DNA of 64,000 nt from Leptolyngbya sp. PCC 6406 (lineage in GTDB: Bacteria; Cyanobacteriota; Cyanobacteriia; Phormidesmidales; Phormidesmidaceae). Where the stretch lies: NCBI RefSeq assembly GCF_000332095.2, contig NZ_KI913949.1, positions 3,733,179-3,797,178 of the forward strand. The letters run 5' to 3'. Positions 13,195 to 21,023 of this stretch are shown here, piece by piece (the first letter of the stretch is position 1; every line of letters starts with the position of its first letter). The notes beneath the pieces were generated by a model that saw nothing but the letters and a program-made list of their open reading frames with translations, had not been told where the DNA came from and made no database searches. The translations under genes and the position numbers were made by a program.

Positions 13195-14241
13195 TTACTC
13201 GCGACCCTGGAATCGCAGCGCCTGTAACCGATTCATCAATACCGCTTCCTGGGGCTTGATTTCCAGTTGTCGGGCCAAGCTGAGAGCTTGTTCGTAGGCT
13301 TCCATGGCGGCGATGGTCTCGTTGGTCTGGGCGTAGTATTCTCCCAAGCGGGTGAAGGTTAGCATCTGCTGGTAGGGAGAGGTGCTGCTACTACTGGTCA
13401 GGGCCAGCCGCTCTTCGATAAATCGCCGGACCTGGGTGAGGTCGTTGCGCGATTGGTAGACCTCCACCAATCCGTCTAATGCCCGGAGTAAATTGGAAAT
13501 ATCTCCGCTTTGTCGGGCGGCATCCCGTGCCACCAAGTAAGCTCCCAGCGCCTGACCCGATTCCCCTAGGCCGTAGTAGATGGCTCCTAGGGTGTTATTG
13601 GAGTTTGCCTCTCCGGCCAGATCTCCGGCCCGGAAGCGGTATTCCGCTGCCGCTTCGTAGTATTTGCGGGCATCATGGAGGTTGCTTTGGCTGCGGGCCA
13701 CTAGCCCCAGATTGCTGAGGGAGAGGCCGATTCCGGCGTTATCCCCCACATCTAGACCAATGGCTAGGGCGGTTTGAAACGCCTCTTGGGCGGGAATCAA
13801 CTGCCCCCGCTGCACGAAAATTGTGCCTAGATTATTCCAGCCCCGCACCTGCCCCAAAAAGTCGTGGTTGTCCTGAGCGACCGCCAGCCGTCGCCGCAGG
13901 GTGTCTTCTGCTTCCCGGTATTGGGTCAATTGGGCATAGGTGAGGCCGATGTAGTCGTAGGCTATGCCGGCAGTGGTGAGGTCTCCCAGGGCGTGGTAGA
14001 TGTCGATGGCCCGGTACCAAGCCGCGATCGCACGGTCATAGTTGCCTGCCTGCCGCTCTTGACTGCCGAGACGCAGGAGTTGGTCTGCCACATCCCGAGG
14101 TTGTCCCTGGGTAGCGTTGTTGGGACGAATATCAAGCTGGCGTTCGAGTTGCTCAAGGCCATGGGCCACCGAGGGTGATAGCAAGCCCCCCACCAAGCAC
14201 AGGGCCAAGAGTGCAGCCGTTGGAGTCGGACGAGGAGTCAT
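13195..14241 (-). CDS. Exported TPR-repeat protein
   Basis: A 348-residue protein from ATG 14241, chosen because it gives a clean signal peptide (hydrophobic ALLALCLVGGLLSPSVAHG, residues 10-28). The mature part is a series of tetratricopeptide repeats, with recurring A...Y..AI..W..A and YYEAAAEYRFRAGD-type units, and is expected to mediate protein-protein contacts in the periplasm. A longer reading frame upstream encodes MVRDRPLGAIAV. That stretch comes from a dispersed repeat and is probably not translated as part of this gene. It sits 28 bases after the sigma-factor gene, so the two may form one unit. Confidence 0.75.
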   Translation of the reverse strand: MTPRPTPTAALLALCLVGGLLSPSVAHGLEQLERQLDIRPNNATQGQPRDVADQLLRLGSQERQAGNYDRAIAAWYRAIDIYHALGDLTTAGIAYDYIGLTYAQLTQYREAEDTLRRRLAVAQDNHDFLGQVRGWNNLGTIFVQRGQLIPAQEAFQTALAIGLDVGDNAGIGLSLSNLGLVARSQSNLHDARKYYEAAAEYRFRAGDLAGEANSNNTLGAIYYGLGESGQALGAYLVARDAARQSGDISNLLRALDGLVEVYQSRNDLTQVRRFIEERLALTSSSSTSPYQQMLTFTRLGEYYAQTNETIAAMEAYEQALSLARQLEIKPQEAVLMNRLQALRFQGRE

Positions 14242-14269
14242 GGGGTTGCGGGGGGTAGGGAGGCTGGGG

Positions 14270-14977
14270 TTACTCAAGGGGAGACGAAGCCAATTCCGGT
14301 AGGGGACTGCGATGGCCCCTAGAGGCCGGTCCCTGACCATTGCGAGGGGCCAAGGTGGTCAAGGCTTGGATGTAAATCTGGTAGATGTCCTCGGGGAGGG
14401 CTTGTTCCAAGTGACGACAGGCCACCCGCAGGCGGTTAGCGACTTCAGAGGGGGAAATGCGTTCTCCCTCTGCTTGCAGGTAGGCCGCGATGCGGGTATC
14501 GCTCCAGTGGAAGGTGCGGGCCATTACCAAAATCAAGCGCTCCACGGGTTCCATGCTGTCCAGTGCCCGCTCTACATAGCACCAGAGGGGGGGAGAAGCT
14601 TCCTCTAGGGCGTAGTGGATTTCCTCCACCTCTGGCAGTATGGCCTGATTAATACAGAGGGCGGTGACGTTGATCAGCCAACTCTGGAGGGAGAGAGACC
14701 GTTGGGGCGTGGCATCTTCGGCGGGGAGATCAAGGCCCCCCAGTTCATTCAAGATGTGTCGCCAAGTGAGGGCAAAGAGATAGTCTGCCTGCACTGGAGA
14801 CCGGGCAGAATGGCGAATCAGACTATAGACAATGGGACTGTAGCGGCAGAAGATAGCCGTAAAATATCGGCCAGAGGTGGGCTCGGCCTTGAAGCGCTGG
14901 AGCAGTTCGCGATCGCTCAGGGGCGCTAACTGCTGCACAAGCTCGTGACTACATTCAGGGAAGCTGGGGATTTGCAC
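14270..14977 (-). CDS. Sigma-70 family (ECF-like) RNA polymerase sigma factor
   Basis: The 235-residue protein starts at GTG 14977. Residues about 20-100 look like region 2 (LSDRELLQRFKAEPTSGRYF, then YSPIVYSLI and AWRHIL-like LTWRHIL). Residues about 140-195 look like region 4 (PVERLILVMARTFHWSDTRI, with PSEVANRLRVACRHLEQALP as a recognition helix). Cyanobacteria carry divergent small sigma factors of this layout. No anti-sigma gene is adjacent; the next gene is an exported TPR protein. The C-terminal 25 residues lie partly in a short dispersed repeat (14309-14347), so they may be a recent addition. Confidence 0.65.
   Translation of the reverse strand: MQIPSFPECSHELVQQLAPLSDRELLQRFKAEPTSGRYFTAIFCRYSPIVYSLIRHSARSPVQADYLFALTWRHILNELGGLDLPAEDATPQRSLSLQSWLINVTALCINQAILPEVEEIHYALEEASPPLWCYVERALDSMEPVERLILVMARTFHWSDTRIAAYLQAEGERISPSEVANRLRVACRHLEQALPEDIYQIYIQALTTLAPRNGQGPASRGHRSPLPELASSPLE
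14309..14347. repeat. Coding-embedded short repeat, family 6, copy a
   Basis: The core GCGATGGCCCCT, then GGCCGGTCCCTGACCAT, is shared with 34992-35034 and 46203-46245. Here it encodes part of the sigma-factor C terminus (NGQGPASRGH). Confidence 0.65.
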
Positions 14978-15228
14978 TGGAATCTAGGACAATGGGACGC
15001 AACAGCCATCAAAGTTGCTCATACTATAACCACAGATTTTTGAAGAAAACCGATTTTTTTACAAAATCCAGTGGAGTTGTCCCAATTTGGGGCTATCCCT
15101 GAGGGCAAAGACGATCCAGGCTCATGGCACCTCGTTCCCCTTGATACACTAGTTAAGGAAGCGGGGATACTGACTATATACTTCTTGCAATCTATTTTTC
15201 TCAACCGACTGAGTCAAGTGATCTGTCT

Positions 15229-15810
15229 ATGAGCACCATTGTGGACCTATGGCAGGGGAGTCCGTCCCCGATATTAAGCTGGCTAGGGTTGCCAGTGGAT
15301 GTCTTTTCCACCCAGGGCATCATGGTGATGCTGCTGGTGGCCTATGCCGGGGCTATGTGGATGTTCCTGAGCAGCGCACCTAAGGTCCATACGGTGATGG
15401 TGTCTGATCTGGAACTGGCCCGCCGCTTTTATGAGGGGATGTTGCGGCTTCCGGCGGCGGATGTGCCTCTGCACTATTACTACAACTATGAGCAAACGCT
15501 GGGGACTGCTGGGTTAGATCCAATGCTAGCTGCAAGTAATTTTGGTGGGCAGGGGACTCCCTACAACAGTCCGGATGGTCTCTGGTATCAGCTTAAAAAG
15601 AACACCCAACTCCACATTGTGGGTGGGGCCAGTCGGGGCCACGGCAATCGCGATCGCCATGTTTGTTTTGATCATGATTGTCTAGAACAATTGCTAATGC
15701 GGGTGCAAACACGGGGGATTCGCCATAAAATCCGCCGGGAGCAACCCCTTAATTTTCTGGTAAAGGACTATGACGGTCAGGTCATTGAGATGGCGGAAAT
15801 TTCTGCCTAG
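15229..15810 (+). CDS. Membrane-anchored VOC/glyoxalase-fold protein
   Basis: A 193-residue protein. Residues about 28-50 form one transmembrane segment (GIMVMLLVAYAGAMWMFL). After it comes a single vicinal-oxygen-chelate domain with HTVMVSDLELARRFYEGML, a central QLHIVGG strand, RHVCFDHDCLEQLLMRVQ, and a final FLVKDYDGQVIEMAE strand that supplies the usual C-terminal glutamate ligand. The fold is clear but the substrate is not. An N-terminal membrane anchor is uncommon in this family. The TAG stop lies in the CTAG end of a dispersed element, so the C terminus may have been shaped by that insertion. Confidence 0.7.
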   Translation: MSTIVDLWQGSPSPILSWLGLPVDVFSTQGIMVMLLVAYAGAMWMFLSSAPKVHTVMVSDLELARRFYEGMLRLPAADVPLHYYYNYEQTLGTAGLDPMLAASNFGGQGTPYNSPDGLWYQLKKNTQLHIVGGASRGHGNRDRHVCFDHDCLEQLLMRVQTRGIRHKIRREQPLNFLVKDYDGQVIEMAEISA

Positions 15811-15954
15811 TACTGGGCAACGGAAATACCCTGGCCGTTCCATCGTGGCACACCTCGGCCCCTCACCCTAGCCCTCTCCCGCGGGGAGAAGGGACCAGAA
15901 AATGTTGGGCTGGTGCGGCAGAATCGTAAGCCTATTTCTGCCAAGCAGTACTAG
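15807..15954 (+). mobile_element. MITE-like element, family 1, copy B
   Basis: 148 bp with imperfect ~21-bp terminal inverted repeats. The left end is CTAGTACTGGGCAACGGAAA and the right end, reversed, is CTAGTACTGCTTGGCAGAAA. The core matches the other copies. The stop codon of the VOC gene lies in its left end. Between it and 16166 I see no further gene. Confidence 0.7.
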
Positions 15955-16165
15955 TCATACCCCTGTTTCTATTGCTTTCAGCGTGGGTAGGCTGTCTTGG
16001 TTTTTGGGGGTTGCTCCACTTCTGGGTGGGTGCTGGATGTCTAGAAGTTCTGAACTATGGGTAGACCCCAGGAACCTGGGCCGTTATGGTAGCTAACAGG
16101 AAGTCTTCTCTCGCGACGCTGCCCTAGAGCGGGGACGACTGCCAGCCCATAAGCTACCCAGCCCC

Positions 16166-16432
16166 GTGACACCCAAGCGATCGCTACCCGAGACTACTGC
16201 CTATGTCCGTATCACTTACCAGTCCTGGCACCAAGGGCGTTTGGTGGGGGAGGTGCGGGCTAGTGAATATGCGTGGCAGTTTCAATGGCAGTTTCCCAAG
16301 GGCCAACTCAGCATCGAACCTTCTCTGGGTCGCGCCCTGATTCGTGAACCTCTGGGACGGTTTTTAGAACGCTTTGATTATCAACTGGAACCGGGCGGCG
16401 ATTATTCTTTCACTATTCGCGCCAAGATTTAG
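16166..16432 (+). CDS. Small conserved cyanobacterial protein (DUF3146-like)
   Basis: An 88-residue protein starting at GTG 16166. It reads PETTAYVRITYQSW, GEVRASEYAWQFQWQFPKGQ, SIEPSLGRALIREPLGRFLE and ends GGDYSFTIRAKI. This closely resembles my recollection of the small DUF3146 family found only in cyanobacteria; its function is unknown. No signal or membrane segment is present. The TAG stop is the first part of a family 2 repeat (TAGGGGCTGTGG). The family assignment is from memory and unverified. Confidence 0.6.
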   Translation: MTPKRSLPETTAYVRITYQSWHQGRLVGEVRASEYAWQFQWQFPKGQLSIEPSLGRALIREPLGRFLERFDYQLEPGGDYSFTIRAKI

Positions 16433-16541
16433 GGGCTGTGGACCATCAAAGCCAGATTCTTGGTTATGGGCCGATTACAGCGCCTAGCTTTCTTTCGTAG
16501 GGCAGGCGTAGTTATGCTGACCCTGTAAAGGTTTCCTCGCT
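16430..16541 (+). repeat. Dispersed repeat family 2, copy 1
   Basis: It begins TAGGGGCTGTGGACCATCAA and continues with AGCCAGATTCTTGGTTATGG, ATTACAGCGCCTAG and a degenerate right part. Homologous copies are at 20835-20963 (inverted) and 37877-38008. Confidence 0.6.
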
Positions 16542-16549
16542 AAAGAATA

Positions 16550-18307
16550 TTAGTCTCCAGTCTGTTTTCCCTTAAACCGCAGTGGAATTGTAATTCCGAA
16601 CGTGGCACCTTGGCCCTGGATGGAGTCACAGGTTAGTTGGCCGCCGTGTTTGCCAACAACGATTTCTTGGCTGATGGAGAGCCCCATACCTGTACCCCGT
16701 CCGACGGGTTTGGTGGTAAAGAAGGGGTCAAACAAGCGATTGCGAATATTTTTCGGGATGCCAGAGCCATTATCCTGGACTTGAATACGGACCCGTTGGC
16801 CATCTACGGGTTCGGTCCGAATAGTGATGGTGGGTGGGGCGGAAGGCTGACCATTTTGGGCTGCTACGGGAGCGGTGGCCATGGTTTCCTCTAGGGCATC
16901 AATGGCATTGCAGAGGAGATTCATAAACACCTGATTTAATTGTCCAGCGGAACATTCTACTGGGGGAATTTGGCCATAGTCGCGCACGACTTGGATGGCG
17001 GGATGTTCGGGGCGGGCCTTGAGGCGATTTTGCAAGATCATCAGGGTGCTGTCGATACCCTCGTGGAGATCTACCTCTTTCACCTCGGACTCATCCATGC
17101 GGGAAAACACCCGCAGGGACTTGACGATGTCGCGAATGCGGCTGGCTCCCACCTGCATAGATTGCAGCAATTTGGGCAAGTCTGTCTGGAGAAACTCTAG
17201 GTCTATGTTATCGATCTCGTCTTGAATGACGGGGTCGGGGTCGGGGTAGTGAGTTTGGTACAGGCGGATCAGGGTGAGGAGATCCTGGATGTATTCATCG
17301 GCGTGGCTGAGGTTGCCGTAGATGAAATTCACCGGGTTATTGATTTCGTGGGCTACCCCCGCCACCAGTTGGCCTAGGCTCGACATTTTCTCGCTCTGCA
17401 CCATATGCATTTGCATGTGCTGCATCTCTTGCAGCGCCTGCTCTAGGGCCTTAGATTTACTGCGTTCGCGAGTTTCACTTTCCCGTAGTCCGGCCTCAAC
17501 TTTTTGGCGGTGGGCGATTTCTATTTGGAGCTGGTTGTAGGCTTCAAGCTGGCGAAAAACCTTGTCGAAGGACCGTCCTAAAAAGTGAATTTCGTGGCTG
17601 CTCAGGGCGGCGGGCATGGTAAAGGTGCCGGTTTCCTTACTGGCTTCCACTGCTTTCTTCAGGTCTTCAATGGGTTGCAGTACTAATCGTCGCACCAGCA
17701 TCCCCATCAGCATGAGGATGGCTGTGGCTCCCAGCAGCAGGGTGAGGGTGGAATGGGTGAAGGTGCGTTGGGCATCTTGCTGCAATTGGTTCAGATCGAG
17801 GACTGCGATCGCAGCTCCTCGACCGCCCGTGCTGCCAAACATGGTGCTGCTGAAGGGCAGCAGGGTGACAAGAGCGGGGCGGCCATTGATGGTGATCGGC
17901 ACTTGCAACGTCGTGCCGCTGGCCATAGCTGCTTCCACCTGAGGGATAAGGTGGGGATAGCGATCTAGAAAGCTATCCTGGGCGGTGGTGTTGGGGCCTT
18001 GGGCCAGGGTCTGTCCCTGGGGGTTGAGCAGGAAAATTTCAACCACCGCTGGCAGGGTGGAATAGTTCTGCACCATCCGATTCAAGGCGGTAATATTTTC
18101 GCCTTGGATCAGACTTTCCGCTGAAAATTCCAGGGTTTCAGTAATGGCCATCGCCCGCACCCGCACCTGGGTATCGAGGTTTTGGCGGATCAATCGGTAG
18201 TTCACTCCCAGGGTGACCAACCCCACAGTGATGATTGAGCTGCCAAATCCTAGGAGAAGCTGTTGGGAGAGGCTCCAGTGACGTTTTTTCGGGTTTGCAT
18301 CCGTCAT
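16550..18307 (-). CDS. Membrane sensor histidine kinase
   Basis: A 585-residue kinase. TM1 is at about 17-37, an extracytoplasmic sensor domain at about 38-185, TM2 at about 186-206, then a HAMP domain, a coiled coil, and the kinase core. The phosphoacceptor is H320 in LVAGVAHEINNPVNF. The N box is QVFMNLLCNAIDALEE, the G1 box VQDNGSGIPKN, the F box LFDPFFTTK, and the G2 box GRGTGMGLSIS. The ATG overlaps the stop of the upstream binding-protein gene (ATGA). The overlap suggests the lipoprotein delivers a ligand signal to this kinase. No response regulator is adjacent. Confidence 0.9.
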   Translation of the reverse strand: MTDANPKKRHWSLSQQLLLGFGSSIITVGLVTLGVNYRLIRQNLDTQVRVRAMAITETLEFSAESLIQGENITALNRMVQNYSTLPAVVEIFLLNPQGQTLAQGPNTTAQDSFLDRYPHLIPQVEAAMASGTTLQVPITINGRPALVTLLPFSSTMFGSTGGRGAAIAVLDLNQLQQDAQRTFTHSTLTLLLGATAILMLMGMLVRRLVLQPIEDLKKAVEASKETGTFTMPAALSSHEIHFLGRSFDKVFRQLEAYNQLQIEIAHRQKVEAGLRESETRERSKSKALEQALQEMQHMQMHMVQSEKMSSLGQLVAGVAHEINNPVNFIYGNLSHADEYIQDLLTLIRLYQTHYPDPDPVIQDEIDNIDLEFLQTDLPKLLQSMQVGASRIRDIVKSLRVFSRMDESEVKEVDLHEGIDSTLMILQNRLKARPEHPAIQVVRDYGQIPPVECSAGQLNQVFMNLLCNAIDALEETMATAPVAAQNGQPSAPPTITIRTEPVDGQRVRIQVQDNGSGIPKNIRNRLFDPFFTTKPVGRGTGMGLSISQEIVVGKHGGQLTCDSIQGQGATFGITIPLRFKGKQTGD

Positions 18308-19341
18308 TGTTTCCAGGCTTGAATCGCGTTTTCCACGGGTTTGGGGTTGATCTCTAGGTCTTCACGAATCACTCGGCCATGGCGGGGATCCTGCTCCAGG
18401 AAGCGAACAATTTCTGCTTGGACGGCTGCCAGCCGATCTTGGCCCAGAAACATCCGTTCATGCATAGCGATGTCGCCTTTTTTTAGCCCCCCATAGTCGG
18501 CGGCGAAATCCTCTGGAGCTTGTCCCAACTGCTCTCCTACCGCCTGGAAGACCTCTTCCGGTGTCTCATCTACCGCCTGCATAATGTCAAACCAGGACAG
18601 GATGAATGCCTCGACTTCTGCCGCATTGGTCTCTAGGTAGCTGGAGCGGGCAATCAACCCATCTACCACATGGCTATCCACATCTGCCGTGGTGAAGAGG
18701 ACTTTGCCGTCAATGGCGGTGGCAGTCTGCCCCAGCATGGGCTCCCAAAGGACGGCGGCATCCAGGCTGCCCGCTAACATTTCGGCCTCTGCCTCCTCAT
18801 TAGTGATGTCGGCAATGTTCACCTCCAAGGGGTCTACCTGATGGGCCGCTAGGGCTTCTAGAAAAATCAGATGGTTAACGCTGCCCAACTTGGCGGCCAC
18901 GGTTTTGCCCTTGAGATCGGCCACGGTATCAATATTGGGCTGGGCCACCACACCATCGGACCCGTAGGACACATTGGTGACCATGATGTAGGCGGGGTTT
19001 TCCTCGCCGGGATCGGCCTGCATCGCATCCCACAGGGAGACAAAGGCTAGGTCGAGAGAGCCCCGTAGCAGCGCCCGCACGGTGTCTTGGGCTACATCAA
19101 AGCGAACGAACTCCACGTCTAGTCCCCGGTTGGCAAAGATCTCGGAGGTCTGTCCGTAGAGGGCGATATCAAATCCCGGCCAGGTATTGAGGCCAACCTT
19201 CAATAGTTTGGGCTGATTATTAGCGGTGCAACTGGCGATAGCGATGGTGGCTACCAGTGCCATGCCAAAAAGGATGAGTGCCTTCAGGGGGGAGCGAGAA
19301 TGCTTCAAGGGAGCATAGATCAAGCGAAGTAGGCGTTTCAT
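18304..19341 (-). CDS. NMT1/TauA-like periplasmic binding lipoprotein
   Basis: A 345-residue substrate-binding protein of the ABC NitT/TauT/SsuA type (NMT1/THI5-like). The signal peptide ends in a lipobox with C38 (AIASC). The mature part shows LKVGLNTWPGFDIALYGQ, LRGSLDLAFVSLWDAM, DLKGKTVAAKLGSVNHLIFL and LAGSLDAAVLWEPMLGQ, typical of both lobes. No permease or ATPase gene is nearby. The gene instead overlaps a histidine kinase by 4 bases, which favours a sensing rather than transport role. The ligand is unknown; nitrogen- or sulphur-containing small molecules are usual for the family. Confidence 0.85.
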   Translation of the reverse strand: MKRLLRLIYAPLKHSRSPLKALILFGMALVATIAIASCTANNQPKLLKVGLNTWPGFDIALYGQTSEIFANRGLDVEFVRFDVAQDTVRALLRGSLDLAFVSLWDAMQADPGEENPAYIMVTNVSYGSDGVVAQPNIDTVADLKGKTVAAKLGSVNHLIFLEALAAHQVDPLEVNIADITNEEAEAEMLAGSLDAAVLWEPMLGQTATAIDGKVLFTTADVDSHVVDGLIARSSYLETNAAEVEAFILSWFDIMQAVDETPEEVFQAVGEQLGQAPEDFAADYGGLKKGDIAMHERMFLGQDRLAAVQAEIVRFLEQDPRHGRVIREDLEINPKPVENAIQAWKQ

Positions 19342-19654
19342 GGCAATAGCAATAGGCTGTTACATAGGGATTAGGCGGCAGGGAACATCAGGTTAAAGAT
19401 TCGGATCACTCGAATCCAGGGTGCCCAACCTCGCGCCTCTCTCAACCAGGTGCAAGGGGCAGATTAGAACTGGGGCTGTTCTGTCAATGGGGGTGAGATC
19501 ACCCAAGGCCGATCAAAGACCATCGCCCATACGGTTTTGAACAAATTTGTTCAAATTTGAATAGGATGGCGGCCTCAAACTCTTGCCCTTTGAGGGAGGC
19601 GGGCTTTGGGTGGGTTCGATACACTGTGGGCACTTTTTAGAATCTTGTGGCGGT
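19342..19654. promoter_or_regulatory. Divergent promoter region, binding protein/mscS
   Basis: A 313-base gap between divergent genes. The main feature is the perfect 20-bp palindrome at 19536-19555. I see no gene; a TTG-initiated extension of mscS reaches 19583 but is unlikely. Confidence 0.5.
19536..19555. promoter_or_regulatory. 20-bp perfect palindrome, candidate operator
   Basis: TTTGAACAAATTTGTTCAAA is a perfect inverted repeat about 100 bases before the mscS ATG. The GAAC-N6-GTTC form resembles helix-turn-helix repressor sites. The bound protein is unknown. Confidence 0.5.
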
Positions 19655-20758
19655 ATGTGGGATTCCTATTTGGGGCTGGCGGTTGAAAGTCCGACCCTGT
19701 TTTGGCTGATTTTGGCGGGGGTAGCGGGGGGCATGGCCCTCATCTTTGGTCAGGGCGTCCCTTTGCTAATTCGCTGGGGGTTGCAATGGCTGCGTCCAGA
19801 GGATGCCTCTGGCTTCTACGGTCGGGTGATTCAACCCCAGCGATCGCTGCTGGTGATGCTGGGGGCGCTGCTGCTGGTGGATCTGGGCGGACTGATTTTG
19901 CTCCAGGGTATTTGGTATGTGCCCTGGTTTAATCGCTTTGAATTTCTAGTTACCTTGACGCTGACGGGGGTGCTGGGGCTGTTTCTGGTCCGCTGCTTCC
20001 ATACTTATTTCGACACCTATCTAATCGATGCGGCACTCCAAGGGGGGCGCAAGACCAATAGTGAACTGTTGCTCATTGGGCGTTTTTTGGCCAACTTTGG
20101 CATTGTCGTAATCCTAATTGTGCTGTTTGGTCAGACCCACGCCATCAATATTTTTGGCATTGTGGCCAGTCTGGGGGTGGGGGGAATTGCGATCGCATTC
20201 TCGGCCCAAAAGGTCTTGGAGCAACTTTTGGGGGGCGTAGTGATCTATGTAGATCAGCCCTTTAAGGTGGATGACTATGTGGGGCTACCGGATGGTACCT
20301 TTGGCCGGGTGGAGGCTATTGGTTTGCGATCCACCAAGATCCGAACTTCGGGGAAAGGAACCCTAGCGGTCGTGCCCAATAGCTTGATTATTCAATCCAC
20401 GGTGGAAAATTTCTCTGGGGCCAGTAAGGTGATGGCAATTGTCCATCTCAACCTGTACCGCACCGTGGGAGAAGAGGAGCGCGCCCTGATTCGCCAGGTC
20501 ATTCAAGACAGCACCCGCGATATTTTTGGCATCGACGATCGCAGTACGGCTATTGCCTTTCGGGCACTGGACGGGGGCAGACTAACCCAGGTGCAGACCA
20601 CCCTCTTTATTCTGGGGGCCAGTGGTGGCTCCATGGAAATTCGGCGGCAGTTGCTGGATGTGGCGAATCAAAAGATGACCAAACGCCTTAAGAGCTACGG
20701 TATCTCCTTTGATATTGAGGAGCCCACGATATATATAGACTCGCCGATCACGGTGTAA
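19655..20758 (+). CDS. Small-conductance mechanosensitive channel (MscS family), first of a pair
   Basis: A 367-residue MscS-type channel that releases solutes on hypo-osmotic shock. I chose ATG 19655 because the longer TTG-initiated form adds a charged, non-conserved stretch. Four transmembrane segments occupy about residues 10-175. The pore helix and following beta domain read NIFGIVASLGVGGIAIAFSA, then QKVLEQLLGG, and later VPNSLIIQSTVENFS. The C-terminal alpha/beta domain ends PTIYIDSPITV. A paralogue follows at 21024. The 3' end of the gene is part of a 50-bp-period direct repeat. Confidence 0.9.
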   Translation: MWDSYLGLAVESPTLFWLILAGVAGGMALIFGQGVPLLIRWGLQWLRPEDASGFYGRVIQPQRSLLVMLGALLLVDLGGLILLQGIWYVPWFNRFEFLVTLTLTGVLGLFLVRCFHTYFDTYLIDAALQGGRKTNSELLLIGRFLANFGIVVILIVLFGQTHAINIFGIVASLGVGGIAIAFSAQKVLEQLLGGVVIYVDQPFKVDDYVGLPDGTFGRVEAIGLRSTKIRTSGKGTLAVVPNSLIIQSTVENFSGASKVMAIVHLNLYRTVGEEERALIRQVIQDSTRDIFGIDDRSTAIAFRALDGGRLTQVQTTLFILGASGGSMEIRRQLLDVANQKMTKRLKSYGISFDIEEPTIYIDSPITV

Positions 20759-20828
20759 CACTGATCCCGCTTGGATTCAGTTTGGCTCAGGCTTTGGATA
20801 CGGTGTAGCGCTGATCCCGCTTGGATTC
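20751..20828 (+). repeat. Direct repeat duplicating the 3' end of the first mscS gene
   Basis: CGGTGTAACACTGATCCCGC (20751) recurs as CGGTGTAGCGCTGATCCCGC (20801), both followed by TTGGATTCA. The first copy includes the mscS stop codon. The period is 50 bp. Confidence 0.75.
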
Positions 20829-20834
20829 AAACCA

Positions 20835-20963
20835 GGGCGTGTGGACCATTAACGGGGAAACCCTTGTAGGGTAAGCATGACCACGCCCGACCGACGGAAT
20901 CAAGCTAGGGGCTGTAGCCGACCCATAACAAGAAATCTGGCTTTGATTGTTCACAGCCCCTAG
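20835..20963 (-). repeat. Dispersed repeat family 2, copy 2
   Basis: Read on the minus strand it starts CTAGGGGCTGTGAACAATCA and continues AAGCCAGATTTCTTGTTATG, CTACAGCCCCTAGCTTGATT, then a right half ending GGTCCACACGCC. The first 56 bases are bounded by CTAGGGGCTGT and its complement. Confidence 0.65.
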
Positions 20964-21023
20964 ATCTGGCTTTGGATGAGGACCGGGGTATGGGCACGTC
21001 AGGGAAAACGGAGTAGATAGGGC

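Noticed and set aside
13195..14340. Longer form of the TPR protein starting at 14340
   Set aside because: The extra residues come from a dispersed repeat inside the sigma gene, and the start at 14241 gives a proper signal peptide.
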